NCBI GenBank assembly: GCA_034620365.1
Contig: JAQGEQ010000289.1
Location: 186,001-250,000, forward strand
Direction: 5' to 3'
DNA length: 64,000 nt
DNA from: Pegea sp. RAD2-039
Taxonomy: Eukaryota > Chordata > Thaliacea > Salpida > Salpidae
Positions 12,823 through 25,020 of this stretch are shown here, one piece after another. Position 1 is the first letter of the stretch; each line of letters starts with the position of its first letter. Made by a program: the position numbers and the translations under genes. Under the pieces are notes generated by a model. It was given only the letters and a program-made list of their open reading frames with translations. It was not told where the DNA came from and made no database searches.

Positions 12823-13388
12823 TTGGCGAGGTGACAACTAAATGATGAATACCTCTGAATATTTTCAATTATCTTATTTTGTTAACAGATTTGCTGCTAA
12901 AACAAGTAATAGTAAAGTTACTCTTTATATAAATGACTTCCAACTGAAAGATCCTGGTTGTAGTGAAGGTTTTTCTCTTTATCGTGTCTGCAACACTTCT
13001 TTTCACTCAGCGGAGATTCCTCTAGTATTCGATAGCGAAATTGGATACAAGTCTGTCTTTTTTTTGTATAGAAAAGATCTCAGTTTAAAAGATGCTTTTT
13101 TTACAGTATGACTTTTTCTAAAGATGATGCCTCAATGGTAGACATCTTTAGCCGTTATTGGGGCAGTTATGCAAGATATGGGTTAGAAAACGAATTTGAA
13201 GACTCACCTGCATGGCCTCAATATGTAAAACTATTAATTAAATTATCACCGAAGTTTTTGATCATTAAACTTCGTTTAAATAGTTATTGGAAATTTTAAA
13301 AAGATAAAAATCACTATTTTTCCACTTTTAATAAATCGTTGGTTTTATTCAGGTGAATCATGAATGGGAATACATATGGCTTGATATA
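12823..13388 (+). pseudogene. Inverted partial copy of the esterase gene (exons 8, 9 and start of 10)
   Basis: This segment is the near-identical inverse of about 8068-7505. It contains the end of intron 7, exon 8 (VTLYINDFQLKDPGCSEGFS and the SFHSAEIPLVF histidine), the 56 bp intron, exon 9 (MTFSKDDASMVDIFSRYWGS), the 128 bp intron and the first bases of exon 10. It stops abruptly after the codons for the EYIWLDI stretch. No signal peptide, HGG or GESAG segment is nearby, so it cannot make an enzyme. Substitutions are few (for example CATCGT to TATCGT), so the copy is young. Introns are retained, so it arose by DNA duplication, not retroposition. Confidence 0.9.
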
Positions 13389-13455
13389 AAATCACTTTTT
13401 ATGTAAGCGACTTTCAATTAAAAGATCCAGTTTGTAGTGAAGCTTTTCACTGTGT
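13389..13455 (+). pseudogene. Older decayed esterase fragment fused to the young copy
   Basis: Directly after the junction, the plus strand reads ITFYVSDFQLKDPVCSEAFH, a diverged version of the exon 8 stretch (LYINDFQLKDPGCSEGFS) already present about 430 bp upstream in the young copy. It is therefore a second, older paralogous fragment. No further esterase homology follows. Confidence 0.6.
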
Positions 13456-14381
13456 TTCAGGTCTCACAATATTTTTTAACTGTTTCAAATGTATTTTATT
13501 CTAAATAATATTTTTCTTATTTAATATAATCATATTATTTTAAAGATTTTGTCGTATGGTATTTTGAAGACAATGACTCTGCACTAATAATATTCAATAG
13601 GTTTTATTTTGATTCTAAATATATCAAAGGCACAAGATTTGTTTTCTTTTGATTTAAGTGTTGGTTACTGATAGTTTATCCTTTTTAGAAAGCGGGCTTA
13701 ATCTTCTAGTTGGTTGAAAATGATGGTTGAGTCATGTGGTATATTTAAATTGTAAATCAAAAGAGTATTTTACCGCTTAATAAAATATGTCTTAAGCTTT
13801 AATATGGCGCCTTGCAAATGTTGTACGCAAATGAGTTTTGGTGCTGCTTACTATTGTTATTAGCGATATCTGTACTTTTTAATGTTTATTAGCCGCCTTT
13901 TGACAATCTAATAAAAATCTTTTAAATTTTGTTTGAAAGTTTATAGTTTTTGTGATAACAACTTAAATGGCTTTTTTAATCAATTTCATTACCAACTAAT
14001 AATTGTATGATTTTATTCATGAATAATTTATAGAAGGTGAAACAAGTTAACGTTTCTAATCCTACTTGCAACCAAATCGTTGCAAATTTCTGTTACTTTC
14101 ATTTAGGATTTTGGTGATTTCTGGGAAGATATACTTCGAAATCAGTTTGTAACATTTAAGAAGTGCCTTCAGCAAATGTTTGTTTTAATAACTCTAAGTT
14201 TGTCAAAATCAACAACAAAATAATTAAGAAACAGATCAAAATAAAAGAATTTATTTGTTTTAAATTCCAACCAACAACAAAAACCAATAAATCCAACAAT
14301 TAAATAAAGCTTCAAATGTTTTATTAGCTGAGTTTTAAACACGAGAAGCATAAATTCATTTCTAAACTAAATCTTGGACAC
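13456..14381. other. Intergenic stretch downstream of PSMB4
   Basis: This holds the 3' side of PSMB4 (minus). I see no further exons or repeats I can name. Confidence 0.5.
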
Positions 14382-15331
14382 TTATTCAAAACCTTGGACC
14401 ATCTTTGCAATCTGCCAATTAGTAGTAGAAGCTTGTGGCTTCTCGATGCGAACACCATTTGAATCGACAATCGCGATTTCGTAGCGATTGTACGATCGAG
14501 CATCTCGATAGTAGAGCACACGGAGACAATCTTCAATCACAGATCGCGCTTTCGCGTAATCAAACGTGTTGGGATCCTCCTCTTGAGCTTTACGCAATAA
14601 AGGTTGTGCAAGATAAGCACCAAACCCTGAAGCTACAGTGGGTGCTTCGAAAGCAATTCCAATCTTGTCAATATATCCCAGAAAGGGGAAACCTTCTTTA
14701 TAACCAGCTACAGTAAGTGTATTCCACAAAGGATTGAAATTAGAGCGATGCTTATACATGACGCGAGTGAGAAAAGAATGGAAAGCTTGAGGTGGTAGCT
14801 CAAACCCATCATCCATAACTTGCTCTTTAATCACCATTTGTTCCAATTTATGTTTCAGATGTTGGTAGTCAGCATAATCACCAGCTGCTGCCATTACAGT
14901 TGAGTTATTTACTTTCATAACACGAGAAACATCACGGAATCTGGCCATTGATCCATAGGAGCCAAGTGTATCAGCAGCAATGATAACACCTCCTAAGATT
15001 AAACAAAGTTTAAATAAACAAATTTATTTTTTTCTTACTTTATTTTAAAAATACTGCTTGATTGGTGAATATAATAATCTATTTGCAAAAAATAAAAAGC
15101 AAAATCAAAAGTAATAAAAACTATTTGATGAATTAAAATCCTACCTTGATATTTGCATCCAATAACAGATGTTCCAGTAACAGAAGGTTGTAATGTTCTT
15201 TTCTGTCCTTGCATCATATAATCTTGACTAGTATCATGACTAGCAGACATAAAACCAGGTCGATGGCAGTTGAACATGTAATTAACTACATTGTTACCTC
15301 CTAGGCCATGGTTACATTTATATAATTCCAT
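14382..15331 (-). CDS. PSMB4: Proteasome subunit beta type-4 (20S beta7)
   Basis: PSMB4 is a non-catalytic beta subunit of the 20S proteasome core. Two exons, 15331-15145 and 14992-14382, join in phase to 265 residues, matching the usual length of about 264. The N-terminal exon carries the propeptide ending at SVTGTSVIGCKYQ, the family processing region. The second exon continues GGVIIAADTLGSYGSMARFR, MAAAGDYADYQHLK, NFNPLWNTLTVAGYKEGFPF, EAPTVASGFGAYLAQPLLRK and VLYYRDARSYNRYEIAIVDS, all hallmarks of this subunit. The start ATG at 15331 gives a full-length propeptide. The single intron (14993-15144) is 152 bp. There is no sign of damage. Confidence 0.97.
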
Positions 15332-18300
15332 GATAATATGAGCTAAACATAAAAAGAACTTCTATATATATATATAAATATTTATTAATTTAAAAAATTG
15401 TTTCAAAAGTTTAGAATTCTTTTACTAAATATATCATAAAAAATTAAACAAAAAAAACAATTCAAATTATATAAAAAATATGAGAATATTGTTGATATAA
15501 AGATTAGCAAGCATGAAGAAGAGAATATCAAAATATGATCTAACTTCAAAATAATTTGTAGAGATTAAGCAAAAGCAGAAAACAAATTTAATTAAACTCA
15601 ATATTATTATGGGTTTAAATAAAAATGATGTTTATAAATATTATACTTACAAAGTAAAAAAAGTAAAATAAAAACAATTTATTAAATCAAAAGTTATATA
15701 AATTAAGAAACTTAAAAAATATATACAACATTTTAAAATTTGAATCTGTTTCTAGCAGACAAGTAAATTATTAAGTTAAAATTATCTATAGAATAAAAAT
15801 ACTACTTTAGAATGTAATTTCTAAATCAAAAGTACTCTAACCTGAGTAACGTAAAAATAATTGTTAAATACACATTTAACTAAAAAAATATATTTCATGC
15901 TTTATCTAACATAATAATAAAAATTACACTTTTACAAAAATTTTAGAATCAAAAATTATAATAATATTAGGAAAGAGCTTTAGATATTAATATATATTTT
16001 TCATATTATAATAATAAATGGTAAGAATTATATTTTGATAGTGGTTAGTTTTTGAAGTTATTTAAAATATAATTATAATAAAAAGAATTGTATTAGTTAT
16101 GTATTGCATACTTGAAGAAAGTTAAATACAGAAAAAGTTTAGAAAATATTTTCAGATAGAAAAACAAATTAAAGGTAAAACCTATAAACTTGATAAATAG
16201 TCAAGAAGATCCAAAGTATACTTCAAATATTTAATTAAAAACAAAAAATATAAAAAAGTAACAAGTTTAATAACTTTGCAAAATGTTAAATTCCTTGTTG
16301 ACGATCAAAATAAAGAAAATTAAAATCACAAAAAATGGTAGTTAATTAGTTTAAATGACTACAAATTCAAACTTGCATAAAATTGATTTCTGGTATAAAA
16401 CATAACTACATTAGATATAGTATATAAAAAAAATTTAAATGATGAAAAATAAAATTTTAATAAAATATTTTATGGAAACTTATTTAAAACAAACTTAAAC
16501 TAAAATATGGCAACAAATTGTAACCCTAAACTCAATAAGAAATTGTCATTTGAAAACTTTTTGGCTTTTAAAAATAACAACTTTTATAGCATTTATTGTA
16601 AACTAACAGCTTTTTAATAAGTATAGCATGATTAAAATAGATTTTTCAGGGAACAGATAAACGCATAAATGGTTTTATTATTCATTCAAATTTTCTAGAA
16701 AGCCGCTGCTCTAGTTTTCAGACATTATTGTATAACTTTTAGAGCTCTACTTGTTAATTTTTCTTGTATGTATTGACACTATTTTTATTTTTTTACAGAA
16801 ATACTTTGCTTCTACCAAATATAGAATTTTTTAAAGCCTTTAACTGTTCTGCAAAAGATTCAGAAATATTTGATTATAAAATTTTACAATTCAATGCTAT
16901 AAGTTTATCTAGCTATTTTTTGTTTATTTGCTCATTTAAATTAACATTCAAGTGCGGCCAGTATTATCAATTTCATTAATTTTTCAAAATATGGGCTGTA
17001 ACTCTGAGTAAGGGAGGGCTGAGCTTGATAAACTGGCTACTTACCAGAACATTCATCTCATTGAGTTAATAAATTATTGCTAAAATGTATTGGATTATGG
17101 GAAATATTATATAATGGAACATATTGTGATTTTGTAGAGCATATATTGCAATATTTTACTTTATACGCTTGCTAATGATATTTTTTTAATAGTGTCACCA
17201 AAACGATTTGAAGCTCATTACAATATACTAATAGTTTCAACATACTTCAAGAAAGACATTATTTTCCTTCAACTTTGTTTATTAATACTAGCTCAAAAAA
17301 ACAAAAAAATTATCGATACAAATTCTCAGCAATGTATTTGGCTTAGTCTTTCACTACATCGTGATACTTACAATTATATATACTTAAATAGTGTTTCTAA
17401 AAAGCCTCTACAACTGAAGTTAATCAATCTGGTTGTGTTGGTAGTTTTCATGCTATTAAAGATATTTTTACAGTACAGTTGAAGCTATAAGCTACTTTAA
17501 AACATGTTTTGATTTTGCTTATCATCTTAAAATGTTCGTCATAATTTCAATAAAGTTGTTTTCATCTATTTTGTGATCAATATATTAGAATTACTTTTTA
17601 ATGGTAAATTAGAAACTTAGTATTTAATCATAACTAGTTTTATGGCTTTCAATAAAGCTTTGATATTTTATTATACACATTTTATTCACGACCAGACCTA
17701 ATTTACCGAATACTGTATTTATGATTAAGATTTATATTAATAGTAAGTATTTTTTTACCTAAAATTTATGCTTTACTCTGGCGCTTTTAAAAGAAAATCT
17801 AAGAATTTGAGTCGATTTAACAAAAATTTTTCAAAATGCTGAACTTTTACTCTTAAAAAAACAGCAATAATTAAGTTATGCATCTTATGTAGTATGCTAG
17901 CTATAAAATTTAAAGCGCACAAGAGTTTAATGTGTTTTTACAGGAAGAAATCATAAAGAAATTTATATCTAAAAATAGAATAATAGTAAGCTAAATTTGA
18001 ATTATTTCTTATTTATAACTATACAAAATAAGCTGGTAACTTAAAAATTTGTTTTATAAAAATAAAACTTTTAAAAGTACATTTTAGAACTTAAGTATTG
18101 TGGTTACACGTATTACATCTTACGTTTGCTGAAACTTGTTAATTGCTTATATACTTTCTTGATATGTTTTTTATGTCGCTTGTTTCTTTATATAAGATAA
18201 AATAAAAATATTCATGATATGTTTTAATTTCATAGTTTTTGTTATTATCAACTTATATTTTATAATATTTTTTATAAATTTGTTAGATAATCATTCTAGA

Positions 18301-19093
18301 AATTTTACTTTGAATAAAATTTACTTTTGATACCCTTTTAAGTTTTTATTGATCTTGCTTATACTTTTTAATCATAATATTGTTATTTTGTTTATTTTTT
18401 TAAATACGTTTCATTTTTTTATATTTTTTTTTATTTGTTAAATTTATTTATTTTAATCTTTCAATTTAATTAAAGTTTTATAATTTTTTTATCTCTCTTT
18501 ATGATAAAATTTTTTTAATACTGTGATAAAAGTGCTTTTGTTTAATAATTTTTATAAAAATGATTTTATTTATTTATCCATCATTTTCTGAAAAATAATT
18601 TATTAACTAATTTTTAGTAGAATTTATTATTTTGATTAAATAATATTTTAATTTTTATAGACTCCAAGTATAATATAATTTTATAAAATGATTTAATTGA
18701 CAAATTATTAAACAATTTTAAGGGTCTTAATCATCTATTCATTTTGTTTTTTATTATTTATTGAAAGTTTAACATCATAGGCAACATTTAAAAAAGAAAA
18801 TATCTTATTCTATGAAAATTACTTTTATAATAAAATATATTATTCAAAAGAGATGACTTTTTAAATAATAACCACTTTAGTAATTATTCATTCTCTTCAT
18901 TTATCTTTCATCATTTTATTTTTATATTCAAGTGTCATCACATCATTATGATTTTTTAAAGTTTTTTTTACTAAATGGTTTAATGCTAGATTTAATTTTA
19001 TTTATGTATTGGTGAGTTTTATTGCCTCTAATTCTTCAGAATAAGTAATAAAATAGTTTTTATCTTTGGAATAGTTAGTTAAAATCATACACA
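15332..19093. other. Long AT-rich intergenic region between PSMB4 and SPCS2
   Basis: Divergent promoters of PSMB4 (minus) and SPCS2 (plus) must lie at the two ends, but no motif stands out. The stretch 18150-18800 is strongly T-rich on the plus strand. Open frames at 16764-16979 and 17192-17482 show no recognisable family and no repeat partner in this window. Confidence 0.5.
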
Positions 19094-20442
19094 ATGGATG
19101 AGGAACAAATTAAAGTTGAAAAATGGGATCAAAATGCTGTTCGGATAGCATTAGATGATGCAGCTAAAAAGGTTTCTATGAATACTTAAAATATAAATTA
19201 AAAATCTGATTATAAAATACTCTGATTTAACAATTGATTATTTCAAAGTATTTTAAAAAACTAATTTCTTTATAGGTGATTCTGAACTTAGGATACAAAC
19301 AAAATCATACATTGATGGACATCAGACTGTTTATTTGTACTTTTGCTGTGTTTGCTGCAGGTGTTGCTTTAGTTTGGGATTGGCTTTATCCCTTTCCGGC
19401 TTCAAGGACAGTTATTATTGGTTGTGTGGTAAGTTTGTGTTGCTTTTTATTAAAAACGGTTTTTGTCTTACTAATCTTCTCATATATTTATATATTGCTC
19501 ATATATTGTTTCCACATATCTATTATAAAAATTTGTAGGGTACTTATGGATTTCTTATGTTGGTTCTCACAGCTTATATGAGTTATGTTGAGAAAAGTAT
19601 TTTCTTAGTTGCTCACCAGAAAGATTCTATTGGAATTGATCCTGATATTGTTTGGACCCTATCTTCGTCAATGATTAAGTAAGAAAGTAGCAATTTCAGA
19701 ATTGCTGTTTAACAATTTATAGTTCTGATTACATCCACTCAAACTTATACACAAATTTATGAGGTTTTTCAAATATTGAAATCGTTACAATCATCTATTT
19801 GTTGGTTAAAACAATAACTTGCCCATCTTTGTTGAAGGTATGACAGCTTTTATACACTTACAATGGAATGTAAAGAGGAAGAAAAAGCAGTTCGTTTCAA
19901 TTCAATCAAGAAATGTGTTGGTGAGACTTAATCATATGTTAACAGTACTAACACGCCATGGTAGTTCTCTACCAAAGCAGGCCTTATTATCAATACTAAT
20001 TTTTGAAAATACTTCAACATTTATCTCATTATTGTTTTATATTTAAAAACTAATCATGAAATAGTTTTTCCCAATCCAAATCTGTCAAGACAGATTGAAA
20101 GGTCCTAAATCAAAATTCAGTTACAAAAACTTCTGAAAATTAAAGAAGAAGCATAATATCCAGTATACAAATATGTTATGTGTCTCCGATCTTCTTGTGA
20201 TCTTTTTATGAGTTTCACGTAGAAAGAAAAAGGGAAATTACTTTATTGAACTCATCTCACTTTCTAATTTCTTTTTAATTGTTATAAAGAGTTTTAAAGT
20301 AATGATACAAAGATAATTATAAAGAAATTATTTCCCCTTAGGTGAAATATTCGATGAAGACGGTGTCCTGCATATGGATGTTTTTGAACCTATGGTGTTA
20401 AATTTGCACAAATCTTTAAAAAGTGATAAAAAATCAACTTAA
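19094..20442 (+). CDS. SPCS2: Signal peptidase complex subunit 2
   Basis: SPCS2 is a non-catalytic subunit of the ER signal peptidase complex. Five exons, 19094-19171, 19276-19428, 19539-19678, 19838-19920 and 20342-20442, join in phase to 184 residues. The protein shows [18 protein letters not shown] before the first membrane segment ([20 protein letters not shown]), a second segment formed across an exon junction ([19 protein letters not shown]), the family signature [14 protein letters not shown], then [20 protein letters not shown] and a C-terminal [18 protein letters not shown]. Human SPCS2 is about 226 residues; the difference is a shorter N-terminus. Introns are 104-421 bp, with canonical ends. 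The first ATG in frame was chosen. Confidence 0.95.
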
Positions 20443-21540
20443 TTGAAAAACAAACTTCACTTTATTATAGGTTCTTATCAAAAATTTTTTTTTTTTTGAT
20501 GTAGTCTTTCATTTATATATGAAATTACTAGGAATGTTTTTCTTTTACTTAACAATATCTTGATTTGTGTGTTGTTTTTTGTCTGAACTATCTGTTTTTA
20601 AAATATGTCTTTAAAAAGTCCTTTATATAAGCAGCTTCAGAAAACTTATTTAATTTGTTAATCGGCAATATATGACAGAAATTATTAACTTAATAAATAT
20701 AGACAAACACATCACTGATGACTTTCTACTTTACCAGCAGTGAAAATCAAATCTTTTATAATTTATCAGCATTTTAGATTAATAAAGAAAAGTTCTTTTA
20801 ATTTTACATCAAAATGTAATTTTAAACGGATTAAAATGTAATTGATTAATTAGATCTGTGGGTTTTAATAAACAATTTTACTAAATTTGTTTTTGTTACA
20901 ATGATTTCAAAAGGTTTTAATCAGCATTTTTGAACACATGTCTATTAATAAAGTACTTTTGAAGATTTCAGTCAGTGAATGATATCACAAAAACAGTCTT
21001 GGGAAGGGTTCTGTTTCATTTTATCTCTCCAACACAAACTGCAGTTCTGTAAAACAGGATGATATTTCAAAGGTTTTTAAGATCACAAAAAAGTTTGAAT
21101 TTAAACGGGTTCTTCAATTTGATGACTGATCTCTGCTTTGTAATTTTTCTTGAGTTTCCAAGAGGAAAGGTAATTTGATAATTTATTTCCTTTGCCTTAC
21201 AAAATCATTAATTTGAAGAATCAATCCAAGCTTTAAGTTATTTTCTTCTAAAAAAATGTAATGATTCCTACTACATTCAGTCACTAAGTACAAAAAGAAC
21301 TGAAAAACCCTTTAGATAACCACAAACAATTGTATAGCTAAAAAATTGAAAGAAGCATATTTTAGATATAGATAGCTTGAAAATGGATTTTCGACCAAGC
21401 TAACTAAAAAGAATTTAGAATATTAAAACCAAACTTCTCAACAGAACTGTGATTTTGAACTTCTCATATCTGACATTAAACAACTTTCGATTTAAATTCA
21501 ATTATGGTTTAGCGAAGAAAGAACTTTTTACTAAATTTCT
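20443..21540. other. Intergenic stretch between SPCS2 and LINE fragments
   Basis: An 81 nt open segment beginning at 20970 (reading SVNDITKTVLGRVLFHF) follows an AG and could be an exon of the gene whose last exon is at 24869, but its donor and phase do not fit cleanly. Otherwise I see nothing. Confidence 0.35.
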
Positions 21541-22120
21541 TACTTTTATTTATTTATTTATTACAATAAATGTGAAGGAGGGTGCCTAAAAAGAGCACCT
21601 CTCGCTAACACACATTCTCACAAATTAGATCTATTTGACGTGTAAACGAAAAAGCATATGACAATGAAGAATTGCACAGAATCATAGTATTGTAAAAGAG
21701 AAAAATTCACAGTTTAGAAATGGCAATGTTGGCGATATTATAACAATTCAGCTTTTTCTTGAACAGCATAAGTGATTTTGACATGACAATCTCTGATGGC
21801 AGATTGTTCCATGTACTGATTAATCGACTTAATGTGATTTTTAATCGACTTGTATCATTTGATAAAAATATTTTTGATGAGATCTAAGTGAAACTTAATC
21901 TGCTACAAGTTGAGGCAGTTGATTGTGTTTTATACTCAGTTGTTTTATAGAGGATTTTATTAGAATGTTGTAACTCTTCTTTGAAGGATCTCTGGTTTTG
22001 TAGCAGAATACAATTCTGGAGACATGACAGAAGCAGCAAAGTCTGTATTTTGTGAAGGCAGTTTTCATGCTTGGCAACTGAGTTGTAACAATCATCAGGG
22101 ATAATCATTTGATTGGTAGA
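21541..22120 (-). mobile_element. Inverted LINE 3' fragment
   Basis: Read on the minus strand, this ends with the conserved LINE 3' terminus (stem-loop and AATAAATAAATAAA tail at 21541-21570). Upstream of it is the end of the second open frame, corresponding to SKSLMLFKKKLN and ISKL. Further upstream (21884-22108, minus) is a diverged coding-like stretch that I take as an older part of the same element. It lies head-to-head with the LINE at 22440-24856. Confidence 0.7.
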
Positions 22121-22439
22121 ATGTTTTAGAGACAGCGTTGATAGTATTGACCACCGTATCCAAGATAAACTTATAATGATTTCAGGATATCCTTGAATTC
22201 TTCTTTTAATACATTAGTATTTTTTGCTTACTCCCTGTAAAAGTAATCACGTGACTTGTAAAGTAATCATATTTAACTTTTTCAGTACAAAGGACTCCAT
22301 AGTCAAGGTTTTTTTCAAAAAACGGAAGTGGCAAGTAATCACTGGACCCACATCTTCTTTTTTCAAACTCTCCGGACACAATTGTTAATACCCAAGATAT
22401 CAACAGAAGAAGCCCATCATCAAACCTCACAAGCGTCAA

Positions 22440-24856
22440 AAAGACAATTCTTCTATCATATTAGGTATGTTCTTCAAGGTAAAGTCGATTATTAAAAAAA
22501 ATTTTCAATTGAAAGCTCTATTGCATTCTCAAGATTTCACATTTGTTATTATTACTGAAGCTTGGTTGAAACCGTTTTATTCTGATTCTTTTCTGGTTGA
22601 AGGTAATCGTTTTTGTGTTTTGCCTTGTAATAGACTGTATGATAGAGGCGGCGGTGTTTGCACAATTTACAAAAAATTGCTTGCACCAAAGATCTCTAGA
22701 ATTCAGATCGATCCCATTAATTGTCCGAGGTTTGAGAATATTGCATTTGATTTTCATTACTCAAAGTTCAAATTCTCCCGTTTTTGTATATAACTATCTA
22801 CCACCCTCTAAAACTAATCATGAGGTTACTGTTAATGCCTTATTGAAGGTTCTGAAGAGTATTGTGTGTCCTGAGTTATATATTTTGGTGGATTTTAATT
22901 TTAGTAAAATTGATTGGAATAACCCGAATTTAGCATTTAATGGAAAATCGTTTAACTTGGATAGCGATAATACTAATTTACCCTTTCTAAGTCATGCCTT
23001 TGTAAGCTTCCTCAATGCCTATAATCTATCTCAGAGTGTTACTTTTCCGACCCAAGTTAGTGGTAATACTTTGGATCTTCTTATCACATCAAAACCCGAG
23101 AACATTATCTACGTTGATCAAAAAGAATCTTTTGCTTTGACATACGATCACAATATGATTGAATTCAAGCTCCACCAAACTTTTTTTATGAACTTTAAAA
23201 CTTCAAGCAAAAGGAATTTTTACTGTTGAAATTATAATGGTATTAACAAATTTCTATCAGATGTTGACCGGATTTCTGTTTTCAACTCTTCCGAAGACAT
23301 CAATACTATTTACTCAAGGTTTACTAACATCGTTAAAGAGTCAATCGAAAAATTCATATCTTTTTATAGAGCCAACAAAAAACCACATTTGCCCAAAAAT
23401 TTAAAGAATTTACAACATTTAAAAAACCTCCTATACAAACAAACTAAAACAGACCCTTCCATCAAATTTCTGTACAAAGATCTTTGTATAGTTTACAAGA
23501 AATCTATTTCTAATTTCTATTTGGGAAGAGAAAGTGCAGTTTTATCTTCACCTAGCAAGAAAATGTTTTTTGGTTTCATAAATCACAAGCTTAAGGCGAG
23601 ATCTCAAATACCTCCCGTACTTAAAAATCAACATCTTAATCTTACATTGGATTGAAGATTACTTATCAGGTAGAATCCAACAAACTCGTATAGAAAGATC
23701 TTTATCTACTTCTAGTCAAATCACTAGTGGTGTTCCTCAGGGTTCCGTTCTGGATCCCCTTCTCATTTTTATTTTTACCAAAGACCTCATCAAAAGATTA
23801 GTAGCTGTAGATGATGTCAGAGTGTTTTGTGTATGCAGATGATATCAAGCTATTATCTTGTAATCTTTCAAAACTTCAAACTGCACTACACACTGTAGAA
23901 AACTGGTTTACGAATTGGCAGCTCAGAATCCAGTACACAAAGTCTGAACTTATAACTTTTTTTCGTAAACCAGCTGTAAATTGCTTGAACCAATACTCCA
24001 TCAATAGATTTATTATTCAACGAGTATCTTCGGTCCTAGACCTTGGCATTACTCTATCATCTGACTTTAAATGGCGCAATTATGTTTCCAAAATCTTTGG
24101 AAAATCATTCAACCTCGTCTTCCTTATTATAAAGACTTTTATTTCTAAGAGCCCATACTTTTTTATCAATCTTTTCAAATTGTACGTCCAATTCTTGAAT
24201 ATAATGTCAGTGCATGGATGCCATATCAAGTTAGTGATATCAAAAAAATCGAGCTGTTCAGGCCACATTTATGAGATTAGTATGCAGGAAACATAATATT
24301 AAATATGATAGTTATAAACATCGTCTCAGTCTCTTCAATTTAGATACTTTGGAAATCCGACGGATTAAATACGACTTAATTCTTATTTTTAAAATTATCC
24401 ACAATTTAATTGACATTCAGTTTGATGATTTCTTTTCTATTAGTCTTTCCCTCAAGTTATATCAGCTCAGACGACACACATTACACCTTAATAAGCCTAT
24501 ATCACCTAGTACATTGATCAGAGTAAATTTTTTCTCGTACCGTTCAATTAATACATGGAATCAGCTGCCATCAGACATTGCCATGTCGAAGTCACTCGCA
24601 TTGTTCAAAAAGAAGTTGAACCGTTATAACATTACCAACATTGTTATTTCTAAACTGTGATTTTTTTATTTCTAATATTATTAACATTCCATGTAATTAT
24701 TCACTGTTATATGCTTTGAGTGATATCGAAATACCATGTGCTATATCTTTTATTTTCTATATTTTTGACTAAATAGATGTTATTTGTGAGAATGTGTATT
24801 AGCGAGAGGTGCTCTCTTCAGGCACTCTCCTTCGCATTTATTGAAATAAATAAATA
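22440..24856 (+). mobile_element. Degenerate CR1/Jockey-type LINE (endonuclease and reverse transcriptase)
   Basis: The element carries an APE-type endonuclease part (FVIITEAWLKPFYSDSFLVE, then DRGGGVCTIYKKLLAPK). A frameshift leads into a second part (ILVDFNFSKIDWNNPN and SGNTLDLLITSKPENI), and later reverse-transcriptase pieces include ITSGVPQGSVLDPLLIFIF and FVYADDIKLLSCN. The C-terminal domain ends with LPSDIAMSKSLALFKKKLNR and ISKL at 24660. Between 23655 and 23660 the frame jumps from linker to RT motif B, so most of the palm region is deleted. Several stops and frameshifts (for example 23226 and 23817) make it non-functional. The 3' end has a short stem-loop and an (AAATA)-type tail. 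The exact 5' end is unclear. Confidence 0.9.
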
Positions 24857-24868
24857 TTAACCTTATAG

Positions 24869-25020
24869 ATGAGCTCCAAAACTTTTTGGATATTGCTTCT
24901 ACTGTTGTGATGGAAAAGCCTGCTACACATTTCAAGACATCTTCAAGAGATTCAAGTGTGTCTGGACATGGAAGGAAACGAAAGAAGCCAGTATTATCAA
25001 CAAATCGATCATTTTTGTAA
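24869..25020 (+). CDS. Probable last exon of an unrecognised plus-strand gene
   Basis: An acceptor AACCTTATAG at 24868 opens a frame of 49 codons ending in TAA at 25018-25020, with two bases before the first whole codon. The peptide begins ELQNFLDIASTVVMEKPATH and ends with a basic, Ser-rich tail (GHGRKRKKPVLSTNRSFL) that looks like a nuclear localisation signal. Base composition is clearly less AT-rich than the surroundings, and AATAAA follows near 25120. I do not recognise the family. No ATG supports an independent start, so upstream exons must exist, possibly before the LINE insertions at 21541-24856. Alternatively it is an exon remnant of a gene broken by them. Confidence 0.5.

Noticed and set aside
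16764-17482. Two plus frames in the PSMB4-SPCS2 spacer
   Set aside because: Both are low-complexity AT-driven peptides with no motif, no splice context and no repeat partner.
22206-22439. Minus-strand frame of 77 codons before the LINE
   Set aside because: No family is recognised and there is no splice support; the region is more simply the LINE 5' flank or untranslated part.
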